Assembly (NCBI GenBank): GCA_902615045.1
Contig: CACMNP010000004.1
Location: 1 to 57,054 of the forward strand
From: an uncultured Pelagibacteraceae bacterium
Lineage (GTDB): Bacteria > Pseudomonadota > Alphaproteobacteria > Pelagibacterales > Pelagibacteraceae
DNA length: 57,054 nucleotides
Direction: 5' to 3'
Each line of letters opens with the position of its first letter. Position 1 is the first letter of the stretch. A program made the position numbers and the translations under genes. Below are positions 38,577-47,056 of this stretch, piece after piece. The notes under the pieces are model-generated. The model was given only the letters and a program-made list of their open reading frames with translations. It had not been told where the DNA came from and did not search any database.

Positions 38577-40033
38577 TACAAAATTTTATCTAAGACCTTT
38601 GCGGATGATAGGACCCCTGGAACACCAGCTCCAGGATGAGTGCCTGCTCCAACAAAATATAAACCATCATAAACCTCAGATTTATTATGAAATCTAAAGT
38701 ATGCTGATTGAGAAAATTTGGGCTGAATTGAAAAACCCGAGCCATATTTTGTATTTAATTCATTTTCAAAATAATCAGGGGTTAAATAAAAATCATCTAC
38801 AATATTTTCTCTTAAATTTGGTAATAAACTTTTTTCCATTTTATCTATTACAAGTTTTTTTAGATTCTCACCTTCGACTGACCAGTCTATTCCTGATTTA
38901 TTATTAGGTACAGGCACTAATACATAAAAGCAATCGTGGTCTTTTGGTGCCATACTCGAGTCAGTCGCGGTAGGCCTATGTAGATAATAGCTTATATCGC
39001 TATTTAATTTTTTGTTTACAAATATATCATCCAAGTGTTCTTTGTACTTATCGCCAAACTTTATAGTATGATGTTCAACATTTTCGTATTTTTTCTTTGT
39101 TCCAAAATAATAAACAAACAATCCCATTGAATATTCCATTCTATTTATCTTCCAATTAAATAAGGTGTTATATTTTTGATTATTTAGCATTTTTGAATAA
39201 ACACCGGGAGGATCTGCATTACAAACTACGTTATCTGCTTTAATTTCCTCATCTTCACTTGTCACAACACCGACAACTCTTTTATTTTCTGTAAGCAAGT
39301 TTTTAACTTCTTTACCTTTAATAATTGTAACATCTTCTTCTAACATCAATTTCTCAAAACCTTTTATGATTTGTCCCGTTCCACCCATAGAATAATGAAT
39401 TCCCCATTTTTTTTCTAAATACAAAATTAATCCATATATAGAGGTTGTAGTAAAAGGGTTCCCACCCACCAATAATGGGTGCATACTAAATAGCCTTCTT
39501 AGTTTTTCATTTTCAATAAAACCACTAACCAAAGAATAAACAGATTTATAACTTTTTAAACTTAGCAATGCAGGAATTTGCTTAAACATAAATGAAGGTT
39601 TATCAAATGGCACATCTGATAATTCTGAATAACCCTTATCAAATATTTTTTTTGTAAATTTAAGTAAATTTCTGTAACCCACAACATCTTTATGATTAAT
39701 TGTTGCAATCTGTTCTTCCATTTTCTTTTCATCAGCTGAATAATCAAAATGGCTTCCATCTTCAAAAACAAATCTGTACCAAGTATCCAAATCTTTTATT
39801 TTTATGTAATCATCTGGATTTTTATTAAAAAGTTTAAAAATTTCATAAATTAAATATGGAGCGGTTATTACAGTTGGTCCACCATCATAAGTGAACCCAT
39901 TACTTTTAAATACTCTCGCTCTTCCACCTAAATCTTTTTGTTTTTCAATTAAAGTGACTTTATGGCCTTTTGCCCGAAGTCTTAGAGCTGCTGCTATGCC
40001 ACCAAAACCTGATCCAATTACAATTGAATTCAT
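38576..40033 (-). CDS. crtI: Phytoene desaturase (CrtI)
   Basis: 485 residues. It takes phytoene to lycopene in four desaturations. FAD-binding IVIGSGFGGIAAALRLRAKG at residues 4-23, followed by LIEKQKDLGGRARVF, GFTYDGGPTVI, and the C-terminal YFVGAGTHPGAGVPGVLSSA. First gene of the crtI-crtB-crtY-blh set. It lies 48 bases after atpF on the same strand; this gap contains a TATAAA box but no clear -35, and AAGGA close to the ATG. Confidence 0.95.
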   Translation of the reverse strand: MNSIVIGSGFGGIAAALRLRAKGHKVTLIEKQKDLGGRARVFKSNGFTYDGGPTVITAPYLIYEIFKLFNKNPDDYIKIKDLDTWYRFVFEDGSHFDYSADEKKMEEQIATINHKDVVGYRNLLKFTKKIFDKGYSELSDVPFDKPSFMFKQIPALLSLKSYKSVYSLVSGFIENEKLRRLFSMHPLLVGGNPFTTTSIYGLILYLEKKWGIHYSMGGTGQIIKGFEKLMLEEDVTIIKGKEVKNLLTENKRVVGVVTSEDEEIKADNVVCNADPPGVYSKMLNNQKYNTLFNWKINRMEYSMGLFVYYFGTKKKYENVEHHTIKFGDKYKEHLDDIFVNKKLNSDISYYLHRPTATDSSMAPKDHDCFYVLVPVPNNKSGIDWSVEGENLKKLVIDKMEKSLLPNLRENIVDDFYLTPDYFENELNTKYGSGFSIQPKFSQSAYFRFHNKSEVYDGLYFVGAGTHPGAGVPGVLSSAKVLDKIL

Positions 40034-40081
40034 AATCCTTAATTTACATTATTTTTATAAAATTTGATAAACTATCTTAGT

Positions 40082-40579
40082 TTAAGAACTGATTTTCTTT
40101 AATTCTGTCTTCGTTTCTTCAAGATTTTTATTAAACAAATTGTCAAGTTTAGACTTATCAACAGATGTTGTAATAATTTTTTTCACAGATTCTACAGCAA
40201 TGTTAATTGATGTATCTTTAATTTCTTTAATGGCATTATCCTTCATTTGAGAGATTTTAGTTTCTGCTAGACTTTTCTTTAGTTCAGCTGATTTATGGAA
40301 TTTGTCATTCATTTCAATTACAAATCTTTCAGTTTCATCTTTTGACTGCTGCATAATCTTTTCACTCTCAATTTTTGCAGTATCTAGCTTCTTTTGCGCC
40401 TCATCCAATAGTCTTTTAGATTCAGCTCGGAGTTTTTCACTTTCATCAATTTCATTTTTGATATCAGTAATCATTTTGCTCAATAAATTATTAACATTTT
40501 GCGGAACTTTTAAATAAATTAGCGCTCCAAAAAATATTACAAAAGAAACTGCTACCCAAAATGTTGCATCAAATGCCAT
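40082..40579 (-). CDS. atpF: ATP synthase F0 subunit b
   Basis: 165 residues from the ATG at 40579, where MAFDATFWVAVSFVIFFGALIYL gives a normal subunit b membrane anchor. The open frame extends 12 codons upstream, but that would place a run of Lys before the anchor. The rest is a long charged helix (about 35-165), the peripheral stalk holding F1 still. It overlaps the b' gene by 11 bases. Presence of both b and b' is usual in alphaproteobacteria. Confidence 0.93.
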   Translation of the reverse strand: MAFDATFWVAVSFVIFFGALIYLKVPQNVNNLLSKMITDIKNEIDESEKLRAESKRLLDEAQKKLDTAKIESEKIMQQSKDETERFVIEMNDKFHKSAELKKSLAETKISQMKDNAIKEIKDTSINIAVESVKKIITTSVDKSKLDNLFNKNLEETKTELKKISS

Positions 40580-41159
40580 TATGTTTTTCCATTTCTTTTT
40601 TAGAAAGATCTTCAACTATGGCTGAAAGACTACTTTTATTTATATCTTCACCAATTAATTGTTTAATTAGATCGGAGGATGTCTCAATTGCAATTTTAGT
40701 AACTTTCTCTTGAGAAGTTTTTTTTAATTGGTCTATTTCTTCTTCAGCTTTTATTATTTCTTTTTCGATATCCTTTTCTAAAGATAATCTTTTATTGTTT
40801 ATATCGTCCAAAACTTTTTGTCTTTCACTATTAAAGAAGTTTTTTGCTTCGACTTTTGTATCATTGATAATTTTATCAAATTCTTTAACTTTTTTTTCAG
40901 TTTCTTCCCGTTGCTTGTCTGCAGTTTCGATATTCTCTAAGATTTGTGATTTTCTGGTTTCAAGATTATTACTAATTTTTGGTAGTATGAACTTAGATAA
41001 AATTATAAACAATAATCCAAAAGTAAGTACTAACCAAAAAATTTGAGATATCCAAAACTCGGGATTAAGCTGGGGCATACCTCCACTCTCAGCGCTTTGA
41101 GCGCTATAAGTAAAGATAAGACTTGAAGCTAGAAATTGAAAAATTATCTTTTTCAACAT
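40569..41159 (-). CDS. atpF': ATP synthase F0 subunit b'
   Basis: 196 residues. A leader of about 25 residues (MLKKIIFQFLASSLIFTYSAQSA) resembles a signal peptide, then MPQLNPEFWISQIFWLVLTFGLLFIILSKFILPKI is the b' anchor helix, followed by a long Glu/Lys-rich coiled coil. It pairs with b in the stalk. Three bases separate it from atpE. The signal-like N-terminus is found in some alphaproteobacterial b' subunits. Confidence 0.93.
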   Translation of the reverse strand: MLKKIIFQFLASSLIFTYSAQSAESGGMPQLNPEFWISQIFWLVLTFGLLFIILSKFILPKISNNLETRKSQILENIETADKQREETEKKVKEFDKIINDTKVEAKNFFNSERQKVLDDINNKRLSLEKDIEKEIIKAEEEIDQLKKTSQEKVTKIAIETSSDLIKQLIGEDINKSSLSAIVEDLSKKEMEKHNGI

Positions 41160-41162
41160 TAA

Positions 41163-41390
41163 TTAAAACGCGAAAAGAATAATTAATGCAACAACTAATC
41201 CAAATAAACCAGTCGCTTCCGCTAATGCAAAGCCTAATAGCAAGTTTGGAAACTGCTTTTGAGCTGCAGATGGATTTCTCATTGCACCTGAAAGATAATT
41301 TCCAAAAATTATCCCAATTCCAACTCCTGCACCTGCGAGTGCAATCGCCGCTAGTCCTGCTCCTATCATTTTTGCTGCTTCTAATTCCAT
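41163..41390 (-). CDS. atpE: ATP synthase F0 subunit c (ring)
   Basis: 75 residues, two helices joined by the polar loop RNPSAAQKQ. The ion-binding carboxylate is the Glu in LLGFALAEATGLFGLV (about residue 58). The Na+-specific pattern (Gln in helix 1 plus ES in helix 2) is not seen, so the ring should carry protons. A very strong Shine-Dalgarno precedes it, as expected for a subunit needed in many copies. Confidence 0.96.
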   Translation of the reverse strand: MELEAAKMIGAGLAAIALAGAGVGIGIIFGNYLSGAMRNPSAAQKQFPNLLLGFALAEATGLFGLVVALIILFAF

Positions 41391-41394
41391 TATA

Positions 41395-41402
41395 TCCTCC
41401 TT
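41395..41402 (-). promoter_or_regulatory. Strong Shine-Dalgarno of atpE
   Basis: AAGGAGGA on the minus strand, 4 bases before the atpE ATG: the longest anti-16S match I saw in the window, where many genes have none. It fits high translation of subunit c compared with the neighbouring subunits in the same message. Confidence 0.65.
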
Positions 41403-41409
41403 ATGTTAA

Positions 41410-42141
41410 TTAATGGTGTAAATTTAATGCATCATTCAAATAGATACATGTTAAAATTGCAAATACATATGCTTGAAGAAAAGCAACTAATATCTCCAAA
41501 CCTGTTAATGCAACTGAAAAACCTAGTGGTAGCCAGCCCCCAACAATTCCTAAGCTAACTACGAAACCTCCAAAAACTTTCATCATCGTATGGCCTGCCA
41601 TCATATTTGCAAACAATCTAACTGATAAACTAATTGGTCTACTTAAGTATGAAATTATTTCTATAACAACTATTAATGGTAATAAAACCATTGGAACTCC
41701 ACTTGGTACAAAAAGTTTTAGATATCCAAGTCCATGTTTAATAAATCCAATTATTGTTACTCCTACAAATATAAATGCTGCTAATACAAAAGTTACAATA
41801 ATGTGGCTAGTGACAGTAAAAGAGTATGGTATCATCCCAAACATGTTACAAAATAAAACAAACATGAATAAAGAAAATATGAAAGAAAAGTAAGGCTTAG
41901 CTTTTGATCCAGCTGTATCACTTATCATTTTTGAAATAAAAGAGTAACTGAGTTCCGCAAGTAATTGAATTTTATTTGGTATGATAGATCTCTTCGTGCC
42001 TAAATTAAAAATAATTAATATTGCTAGTGAACTTATGACCATAAACAAACTCGCGTTTGTGAATGAAATGTCTATGTTATTTATTTTAATTTCTGGACCA
42101 ATTCGGTAAACGTTGAATTGGTACATTGGATTTGCTGCCAT
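41410..42141 (-). CDS. atpB: ATP synthase F0 subunit a
   Basis: 243 residues, about six helices. It forms the two half-channels for protons next to the c ring. The essential Arg is in RPISLSVRLFANMMAGHTM (about 166-184); FSFTVTSH-like and HGLGYLKLFVPSGVP segments are typical. Lies between atpI (7-base gap) and atpE (19-base gap). The F1 genes are not in the window, as F0 and F1 are separate clusters in alphaproteobacteria. Confidence 0.96.
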   Translation of the reverse strand: MAANPMYQFNVYRIGPEIKINNIDISFTNASLFMVISSLAILIIFNLGTKRSIIPNKIQLLAELSYSFISKMISDTAGSKAKPYFSFIFSLFMFVLFCNMFGMIPYSFTVTSHIIVTFVLAAFIFVGVTIIGFIKHGLGYLKLFVPSGVPMVLLPLIVVIEIISYLSRPISLSVRLFANMMAGHTMMKVFGGFVVSLGIVGGWLPLGFSVALTGLEILVAFLQAYVFAILTCIYLNDALNLHH

Positions 42142-42148
42142 TTGCCTA

Positions 42149-42424
42149 CTATTTTTGCATTTTTTTTGCTGATCTAATAACGTTCATAATTCCAGCTACT
42201 ACACCAATAAAAAAAAATATTAAAATTAACCAGGGTTTAGTACCAAACCAATTGTCTAAAATAAACCCAATAATTGTCCCAACAGCCACTGCAGATACCA
42301 ATTCCGTGCTCATTTTGAAGGCTGATCCCATACTTGAGCCTTTATTTCCCTCTTCAGATTTTTTGTCTTTATCGGTTTTATTTTTTGCAATTTTTAGGCG
42401 AGTTTTAAACTGGTCTTCATCCAT
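42149..42424 (-). CDS. atpI: AtpI/AtpZ-type F0 assembly protein
   Basis: 91 residues: a charged N-terminal half (MDEDQFKTRLKIAKNKTDKD...) and two membrane helices (about 41-60 and 66-84, with a conserved-looking GFILDNWFGTKPW loop between). AtpI/AtpZ proteins precede F0 genes and help c-ring assembly or ion uptake. It starts only 2 bases after the smc stop, so it seems to be read from the smc message or from a promoter within smc. Confidence 0.88.
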   Translation of the reverse strand: MDEDQFKTRLKIAKNKTDKDKKSEEGNKGSSMGSAFKMSTELVSAVAVGTIIGFILDNWFGTKPWLILIFFFIGVVAGIMNVIRSAKKMQK

Positions 42425-42426
42425 TA

Positions 42427-45000
42427 TTAAGCAACCATACTCTCTGCTTTTTGAAGATCTACAGCAACTAGTTGGCTAATTCCTTTTTCTGGCATTGTTA
42501 CACCATATAGTCTGTCCATTTTAGACATGGTTAAAGCGTGGTGAGTTACAATAATAAATCTTGTAGATGTGATTTTAGTTAGTTCCGTCAAAAGATTGCA
42601 GAATCTTGTTACATTCGCATCATCTAGAGGTGCGTCTACTTCATCGAGAACACATATCGGAGCCGGATTAGTAAGAAACACTGCAAAGATTAAAGATAAA
42701 GCAGTCAGGGCTTGTTCACCTCCAGATAATAAAGTTATTGATTGTAATCTTTTTCCTGGTGGACTTACCAACATTTCTAATCCTGCATCTAAAGGATCAT
42801 CAGAGTCTACTAATTCTAGTTTTGCACTACCTCCATTAAATAGTTTGGTATAAACTTCATTGAACTTTCTATTCACTTTTTCAAAAGCATCTAGAAGTCT
42901 TTCCCTACCTTTCTGATTGAGTTCAGTAATACTTTCTTTTAACTTTATAATTGCAGTTACTAAATCTTGTCTATCTTTTTCCATTTTCTTAATTTCATCT
43001 TCATATTTTGAAGTCTCTTCGTCTGCTCTTAAGTTGACTGAGCCTAATTTTTCTCTTTCCCTTTTTCTTTCATCAAGCAATTCCTCTTGTGTTACTGTAT
43101 CTGGATATTCAGATACATTTTTTAGGTTTGAAAAATTCAGTATCTCTTCTTCTTTTAAATTAAGTTCTGTTGATACTCTTTCTAGCAAATCATTTCTTCT
43201 TTTATTCAAACCATCGATTGTTGCTCCAGAGCTTGCTTTTCGCTCTCTTATTTCAATAGACTCTTCCTTCGTTGTATTAAGATTGCTTCTTAATTCGTTA
43301 ATCTCTTTATCTAGTTCATCTATTAATATTTCATTATCACTTTTTTCTTTTTCAGAAATTCTTAAACTTTCCGATATTTGCCCTTTTCTTTCAGCTTGTG
43401 TTTGAGGTTGTTTTTCTAGGCTATCTAATTTTTTTTGTTGAGTATCTTTTCTACTATTTAATTCATTAATCATTTTTTCAGAATTTACCAATAAGTTTTT
43501 CCAACTTTCTATTTCTTGATCAATTATTTTAATTCTTTCACTTCTCTTAATTGATTCTTTTTTGATATTTTGATTTGTACTAAATGCTTCAGCGTATTCT
43601 TCTTGTAGACTTTTGATTTCTTCGTTTTTCTTAGTTACTGTTATCGCTAAATCATTATCATGCATTTCATTAATTTTCATTTTTAAAAATGAAAGATTTA
43701 TTTTGCATTCATCTATTAAATTAGTTGCACCATTAATATTGTTCTCTGAGAGCATTTCTTTTGCTTTATCTAACTGCTCACTTGCTAAATCAATAGTTTC
43801 TGAATTCTTTTTTAAAGTATCAAGGTTTAGATTTTCTAGTATTCTCTCTAACTTATCTTGCTCATCTTTTAATTTTCCTTTTGCATTTACTAAATCTAAA
43901 CCTGACAATTTTTCAGTTTCATAATATTTTGAATCGACTGTAATTAAATTTTCTTTTTCTTCTCTAAGTCTTTTTTCATTAGAGTTGGCATCAATGATTA
44001 TGCTTTTTTCTCTAACAATATCTTCATCTATTACATTTAAAGCCTTTCTAATTGATTGAATTTCATCATTAACCCTGTCTTTTTCTTCATCTAAGCTCTT
44101 TAACTCTAAATTTAACCTTTGTATTTTTGACAAGTTTTCTTGATTTTTTTCTCTTATAGGATTTACATTCTTATTCTTTTCAATAATCTTCATGCTTAAA
44201 TTCTCTAATTTATCATTGAAGGACTTAACTTGATCATCAGCCTCATTATTGATCTCGTTTTCTACTTTAATTTCATTATCAATTTCTAAAAGACGTAAAT
44301 AATATAAACCTGCCTCAACTTTTTTTATTTCTTCTGAAATAGATTTGTATTTTGCAGCCTCTTCAGCTTGCTTTTGCAAATTTGCTAATTGTCTTTCCTG
44401 TTGTCTTCTTAATTCATCTGCCCTTTTTAAATTATTTTCTGCCGCGCCTAATCGTAATTCTGCTTCGTGTCTTCTAACATGTAAACCTGCTATACCAGCT
44501 GCTTCTTCTAAAATAGCTCTTCGATCTGAAGGTTTTGCCGTAACCAATGCTCCAATTCTACCTTGACTAATAATCGAAGGTGAATGAGCGCCTGTTGACA
44601 AATCTGCAAAAAACATTTGAGCATCTTTAGCTCTAACTTCTTTCCCATTTATATAAAATTTTGAGCCTTTATCTTTTTCTATTTTTCTTCTTATTTCAAT
44701 TTCATCGAGCTCATTATATTGTAGAGGACCATCCTTGTTGTCATTTGATAAGCTCACTAAAACTTCTGCAATATTTTTTGATGGTTTGTTTGAAGTTCCA
44801 GAAAATATAACATCTTCCATTCCTGAACCTCTCATACTTTTTGCCGATGTCTCACCCATACACCATCGCAACGACTCCACTATATTTGATTTGCCACAAC
44901 CGTTTGGGCCAACTATCCCAGTTAAACCTTCTTCAATCAGGAAATTTGTTTTTTCAGCAAAAGACTTAAATCCATTTAGTTGGATTTTTTTAAATTCCAT
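42427..45000 (-). CDS. smc: SMC chromosome condensation ATPase, short form without visible hinge
   Basis: 857 residues against about 1150-1190 for most bacterial SMCs. The head is complete: N-terminal FKSFAEKT and Walker A GPNGCGKSN (about 32-40), QGRIGALVTAKPSDRRAILEEAAGI, and in the C-terminal part LLSGGEQALTALSLIF (signature) and ICVLDEVDAPLDDANVTRF (Walker B, D-loop). Between about 165 and 690 nearly everything is Glu/Lys/Asn/Leu-rich coiled coil. The Gly-rich hinge fold (~150 residues) normally at the middle cannot be found; near residues 345-450 there is only a poorly ordered stretch. It still should act in chromosome organisation, but its dimer contact must differ. Head-proximal parts match alphaproteobacterial SMC. 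Confidence 0.92.
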   Translation of the reverse strand: MEFKKIQLNGFKSFAEKTNFLIEEGLTGIVGPNGCGKSNIVESLRWCMGETSAKSMRGSGMEDVIFSGTSNKPSKNIAEVLVSLSNDNKDGPLQYNELDEIEIRRKIEKDKGSKFYINGKEVRAKDAQMFFADLSTGAHSPSIISQGRIGALVTAKPSDRRAILEEAAGIAGLHVRRHEAELRLGAAENNLKRADELRRQQERQLANLQKQAEEAAKYKSISEEIKKVEAGLYYLRLLEIDNEIKVENEINNEADDQVKSFNDKLENLSMKIIEKNKNVNPIREKNQENLSKIQRLNLELKSLDEEKDRVNDEIQSIRKALNVIDEDIVREKSIIIDANSNEKRLREEKENLITVDSKYYETEKLSGLDLVNAKGKLKDEQDKLERILENLNLDTLKKNSETIDLASEQLDKAKEMLSENNINGATNLIDECKINLSFLKMKINEMHDNDLAITVTKKNEEIKSLQEEYAEAFSTNQNIKKESIKRSERIKIIDQEIESWKNLLVNSEKMINELNSRKDTQQKKLDSLEKQPQTQAERKGQISESLRISEKEKSDNEILIDELDKEINELRSNLNTTKEESIEIRERKASSGATIDGLNKRRNDLLERVSTELNLKEEEILNFSNLKNVSEYPDTVTQEELLDERKREREKLGSVNLRADEETSKYEDEIKKMEKDRQDLVTAIIKLKESITELNQKGRERLLDAFEKVNRKFNEVYTKLFNGGSAKLELVDSDDPLDAGLEMLVSPPGKRLQSITLLSGGEQALTALSLIFAVFLTNPAPICVLDEVDAPLDDANVTRFCNLLTELTKITSTRFIIVTHHALTMSKMDRLYGVTMPEKGISQLVAVDLQKAESMVA

Positions 45001-45008
45001 TCACTGAC

Positions 45009-45584
45009 TTATATCAGTTTTTCAATGTATTTTTTTAATTTTTTGTAGTTTGAGTGATTTTCAAACTTTTTTCCGTTAATTATGACTGTAGGAGTAGAAT
45101 TCACTTTATACTTTTTAACACCTTCGATTCGGTCTTCTAAAATGTGATCCTCTATCTTCTTATCAGCCAAGCACTTATCAAAATCAAGATTATATTCAGT
45201 ATTATCAATAAATTTTTTCATTGCTTGATTTGCTTCCAATTCATTTTTTCCCTTGATCCACTTATCTTGATTTAAATAAAGGTGATGCAAAATTTCGTGC
45301 TCACCATCATTTCTACAATGCGCTAATTTAGTTGCATTAAATGCAATGATATCTAATGGGAAGCTTTTAAATTCTATTGAGATCAATCCTTTATCAATAA
45401 AATCCTCTTTTAGTTTAGGATAAATATTTTTATGAAAATTTGCACAAAAACTGCAAGTTAAAGATTCAAAAACCATCAACTTAACTTTAGAGTCTGCACT
45501 TCCAACTAAAATTGGTTTAACTTCAGAATTAGCATTAATGAAATTAAAAAAAATTAAAATTGAGACAAGAATTATTTTTTTCAT
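45009..45584 (-). CDS. DsbA-like thiol oxidoreductase, exported
   Basis: 191 residues. A signal peptide (about 1-20, MKKIILVSILIFFNFINANS) sends it to the periplasm. The thioredoxin fold has the active CxxC as TCSFC (about residues 39-43) and the cis-Pro loop NSTPTVIINGKKF. An inserted helical part lies between them, as in DsbA/DsbG-like proteins of the DSBA superfamily (thioredoxin_4). It should make or move disulfides. Overlaps dciA by 4 bases; the dciA-dsbA-smc order is alphaproteobacterial. Confidence 0.9.
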   Translation of the reverse strand: MKKIILVSILIFFNFINANSEVKPILVGSADSKVKLMVFESLTCSFCANFHKNIYPKLKEDFIDKGLISIEFKSFPLDIIAFNATKLAHCRNDGEHEILHHLYLNQDKWIKGKNELEANQAMKKFIDNTEYNLDFDKCLADKKIEDHILEDRIEGVKKYKVNSTPTVIINGKKFENHSNYKKLKKYIEKLI

Positions 45585-46063
45585 TTTATTTTAAAATGTT
45601 TACTTAGCTCTAAAAGTGAGTTTTTTATTTTGTCATTTTTAATATTATTTATGCTCTTTATATGTTTATTTTTTGTCGCATTGATAGCGGTATTTTTATG
45701 GCTTTCTTCAATTTTTCCATCAAATGTATTCAATTTAATGTCATCTAAAACATGATAGCCAAAAAAAACATTAATTTTTTTTATTATTTCTTTTTTAGAA
45801 TACTCAACGTCAACTTCATTTCCCCTCTTTACTAAAATATTTAAACGACTGCCCGATAACTTGTTTGAACTTTTATATGACTTAGGAAAGCTTACTTTAA
45901 ATAAATCTTTACCTACTAAATATTTCCAATTATCTAAAGTCTCATTATAAATTTTACCTTTTTTGCTAATTATTCTTTTTGCTTCTGTGGGTAAAGTATC
46001 TTTAAAAGATCTTAAACCTTGAATGGAATTATATCTCTGCTTAGTATTATATTTTTGACTCAT
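45581..46063 (-). CDS. dciA: DciA-like (DUF721) helicase-loading protein
   Basis: 160 residues. The central WKYLVGKDLFKVSFPKSYK...LNILVKRGNEVDVEYSKKEIIKKIN matches DUF721, whose member DciA helps load the DnaB helicase in bacteria without DnaC/DnaI. Highly basic at both ends. Its ATG lies back to back with that of mutY on the other strand, with no base between. Its second codon area contains a GANTC site (46057-46061). Confidence 0.82.
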   Translation of the reverse strand: MSQKYNTKQRYNSIQGLRSFKDTLPTEAKRIISKKGKIYNETLDNWKYLVGKDLFKVSFPKSYKSSNKLSGSRLNILVKRGNEVDVEYSKKEIIKKINVFFGYHVLDDIKLNTFDGKIEESHKNTAINATKNKHIKSINNIKNDKIKNSLLELSKHFKIK

Positions 46064-47056
46064 ATGAATAATAAAAACATATCAAATAAAATTCTACTTT
46101 GGTACGATAATAATAAAAGAATTTTACCTTGGAGAAAAAAAGTTTCTCAGAAGCAAAAAGAATATTTTACGTTTGTTAGTGAATTTATGTTGCAGCAAAC
46201 TCAAGTAAAAACTGTTATTCCTTATTTTAAAAAATTTGTAAAACAAATTCCAACCTTTCAATCATTGGCAAATGTCGACGAAAAGATCTTAATGAAACAT
46301 TGGGAAGGTCTTGGTTATTATTCAAGAGCAAGAAATTTAAAAAAAAGTGCAATTATAATTGTTAGAGATTTCCATGGTAAGTTGCCAAAATCTCATGAAA
46401 AGTTAATACAATTACCAGGAGTAGGTGAATATACATCTAAAGCAATAATGTCTATAGCATTTAACGTTAAAACTATTCCTTTAGATGGAAATGTAGAGAG
46501 AATTCTTAAAAGAACTTTATATTTAAAAAAGCAGAACGAAATATCTAAAGATTTTTTAATAACAAAAATTAATTTTTTTGGACTGTCCGATCGTGCCAGC
46601 GATTACTCACAAGCAATTATGGAAATAGGTGCTTTAATTTGCAAACCAAAAAATCCAAGTTGTAAAGAATGTCCATTAAATAAAAATTGTATATCTTTTA
46701 AAAAAAATGATTTTGAGTTAACTAAAATTAATAAAGAAATAAAAACTAAATATTTCGAAGCGACTATTTACAAAAAACATAATAACTACTTATTAGTCAA
46801 AAATGATAAATTTAAATTTTTAAAAAATATGCCAATTTTTCCTATGACTGAAGTTCGAGAAAGTAAGTATAATTATTCAAATAATAAAAAAATTAATATA
46901 AAATTATCTAATATGGAAATGAAAATTTTGCTAAATAATGCAAAGAGACCTCCAAAGATTAAAAATAAAATATTAATTAAAAAAGACAAATTAAGCTCAG
47001 AAATAATTCCATCATTTACCAAAAAAATATTTTATACCATCGCAAAATCTGAATGA
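46064..47056 (+). CDS. mutY: A/G-specific adenine DNA glycosylase MutY
   Basis: 330 residues from the ATG at 46064; an in-frame TTG at 46019 would extend it into dciA. It removes adenine from A:8-oxoG pairs. Present: FVSEFMLQQTQVKTVIPYF with the catalytic Glu, the helix-hairpin-helix LPGVGEYTSKAIMSIAF, the Asp in IPLDGNVERIL, and a complete 4Fe-4S loop C-x6-C-x2-C-x5-C (CKPKNPSCKECPLNKNC). The C-terminal NUDIX-like 8-oxoG reading domain is shortened. A weak promoter TTGAAT (46019-46024) with TAGTAT (46042-46047) lies in dciA. Confidence 0.93.
   Translation: MNNKNISNKILLWYDNNKRILPWRKKVSQKQKEYFTFVSEFMLQQTQVKTVIPYFKKFVKQIPTFQSLANVDEKILMKHWEGLGYYSRARNLKKSAIIIVRDFHGKLPKSHEKLIQLPGVGEYTSKAIMSIAFNVKTIPLDGNVERILKRTLYLKKQNEISKDFLITKINFFGLSDRASDYSQAIMEIGALICKPKNPSCKECPLNKNCISFKKNDFELTKINKEIKTKYFEATIYKKHNNYLLVKNDKFKFLKNMPIFPMTEVRESKYNYSNNKKINIKLSNMEMKILLNNAKRPPKIKNKILIKKDKLSSEIIPSFTKKIFYTIAKSE

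Noticed and set aside
42569-45007. Several plus-strand open frames of 70-160 codons opposite smc
   Set aside because: They are antisense to a well-conserved gene, have serine/leucine-rich low-complexity products, and lack any recognisable domain or ribosome site.
46019-46063. TTG start for MutY 15 codons upstream
   Set aside because: The extra residues (a hydrophobic stretch) are not seen in MutY, and they would overlap dciA; the ATG at 46064 is preferred, though this leaves no gap.
33287-46063. Proteorhodopsin gene near the retinal genes
   Set aside because: No seven-helix protein with an opsin Lys motif is found on either strand in this window.
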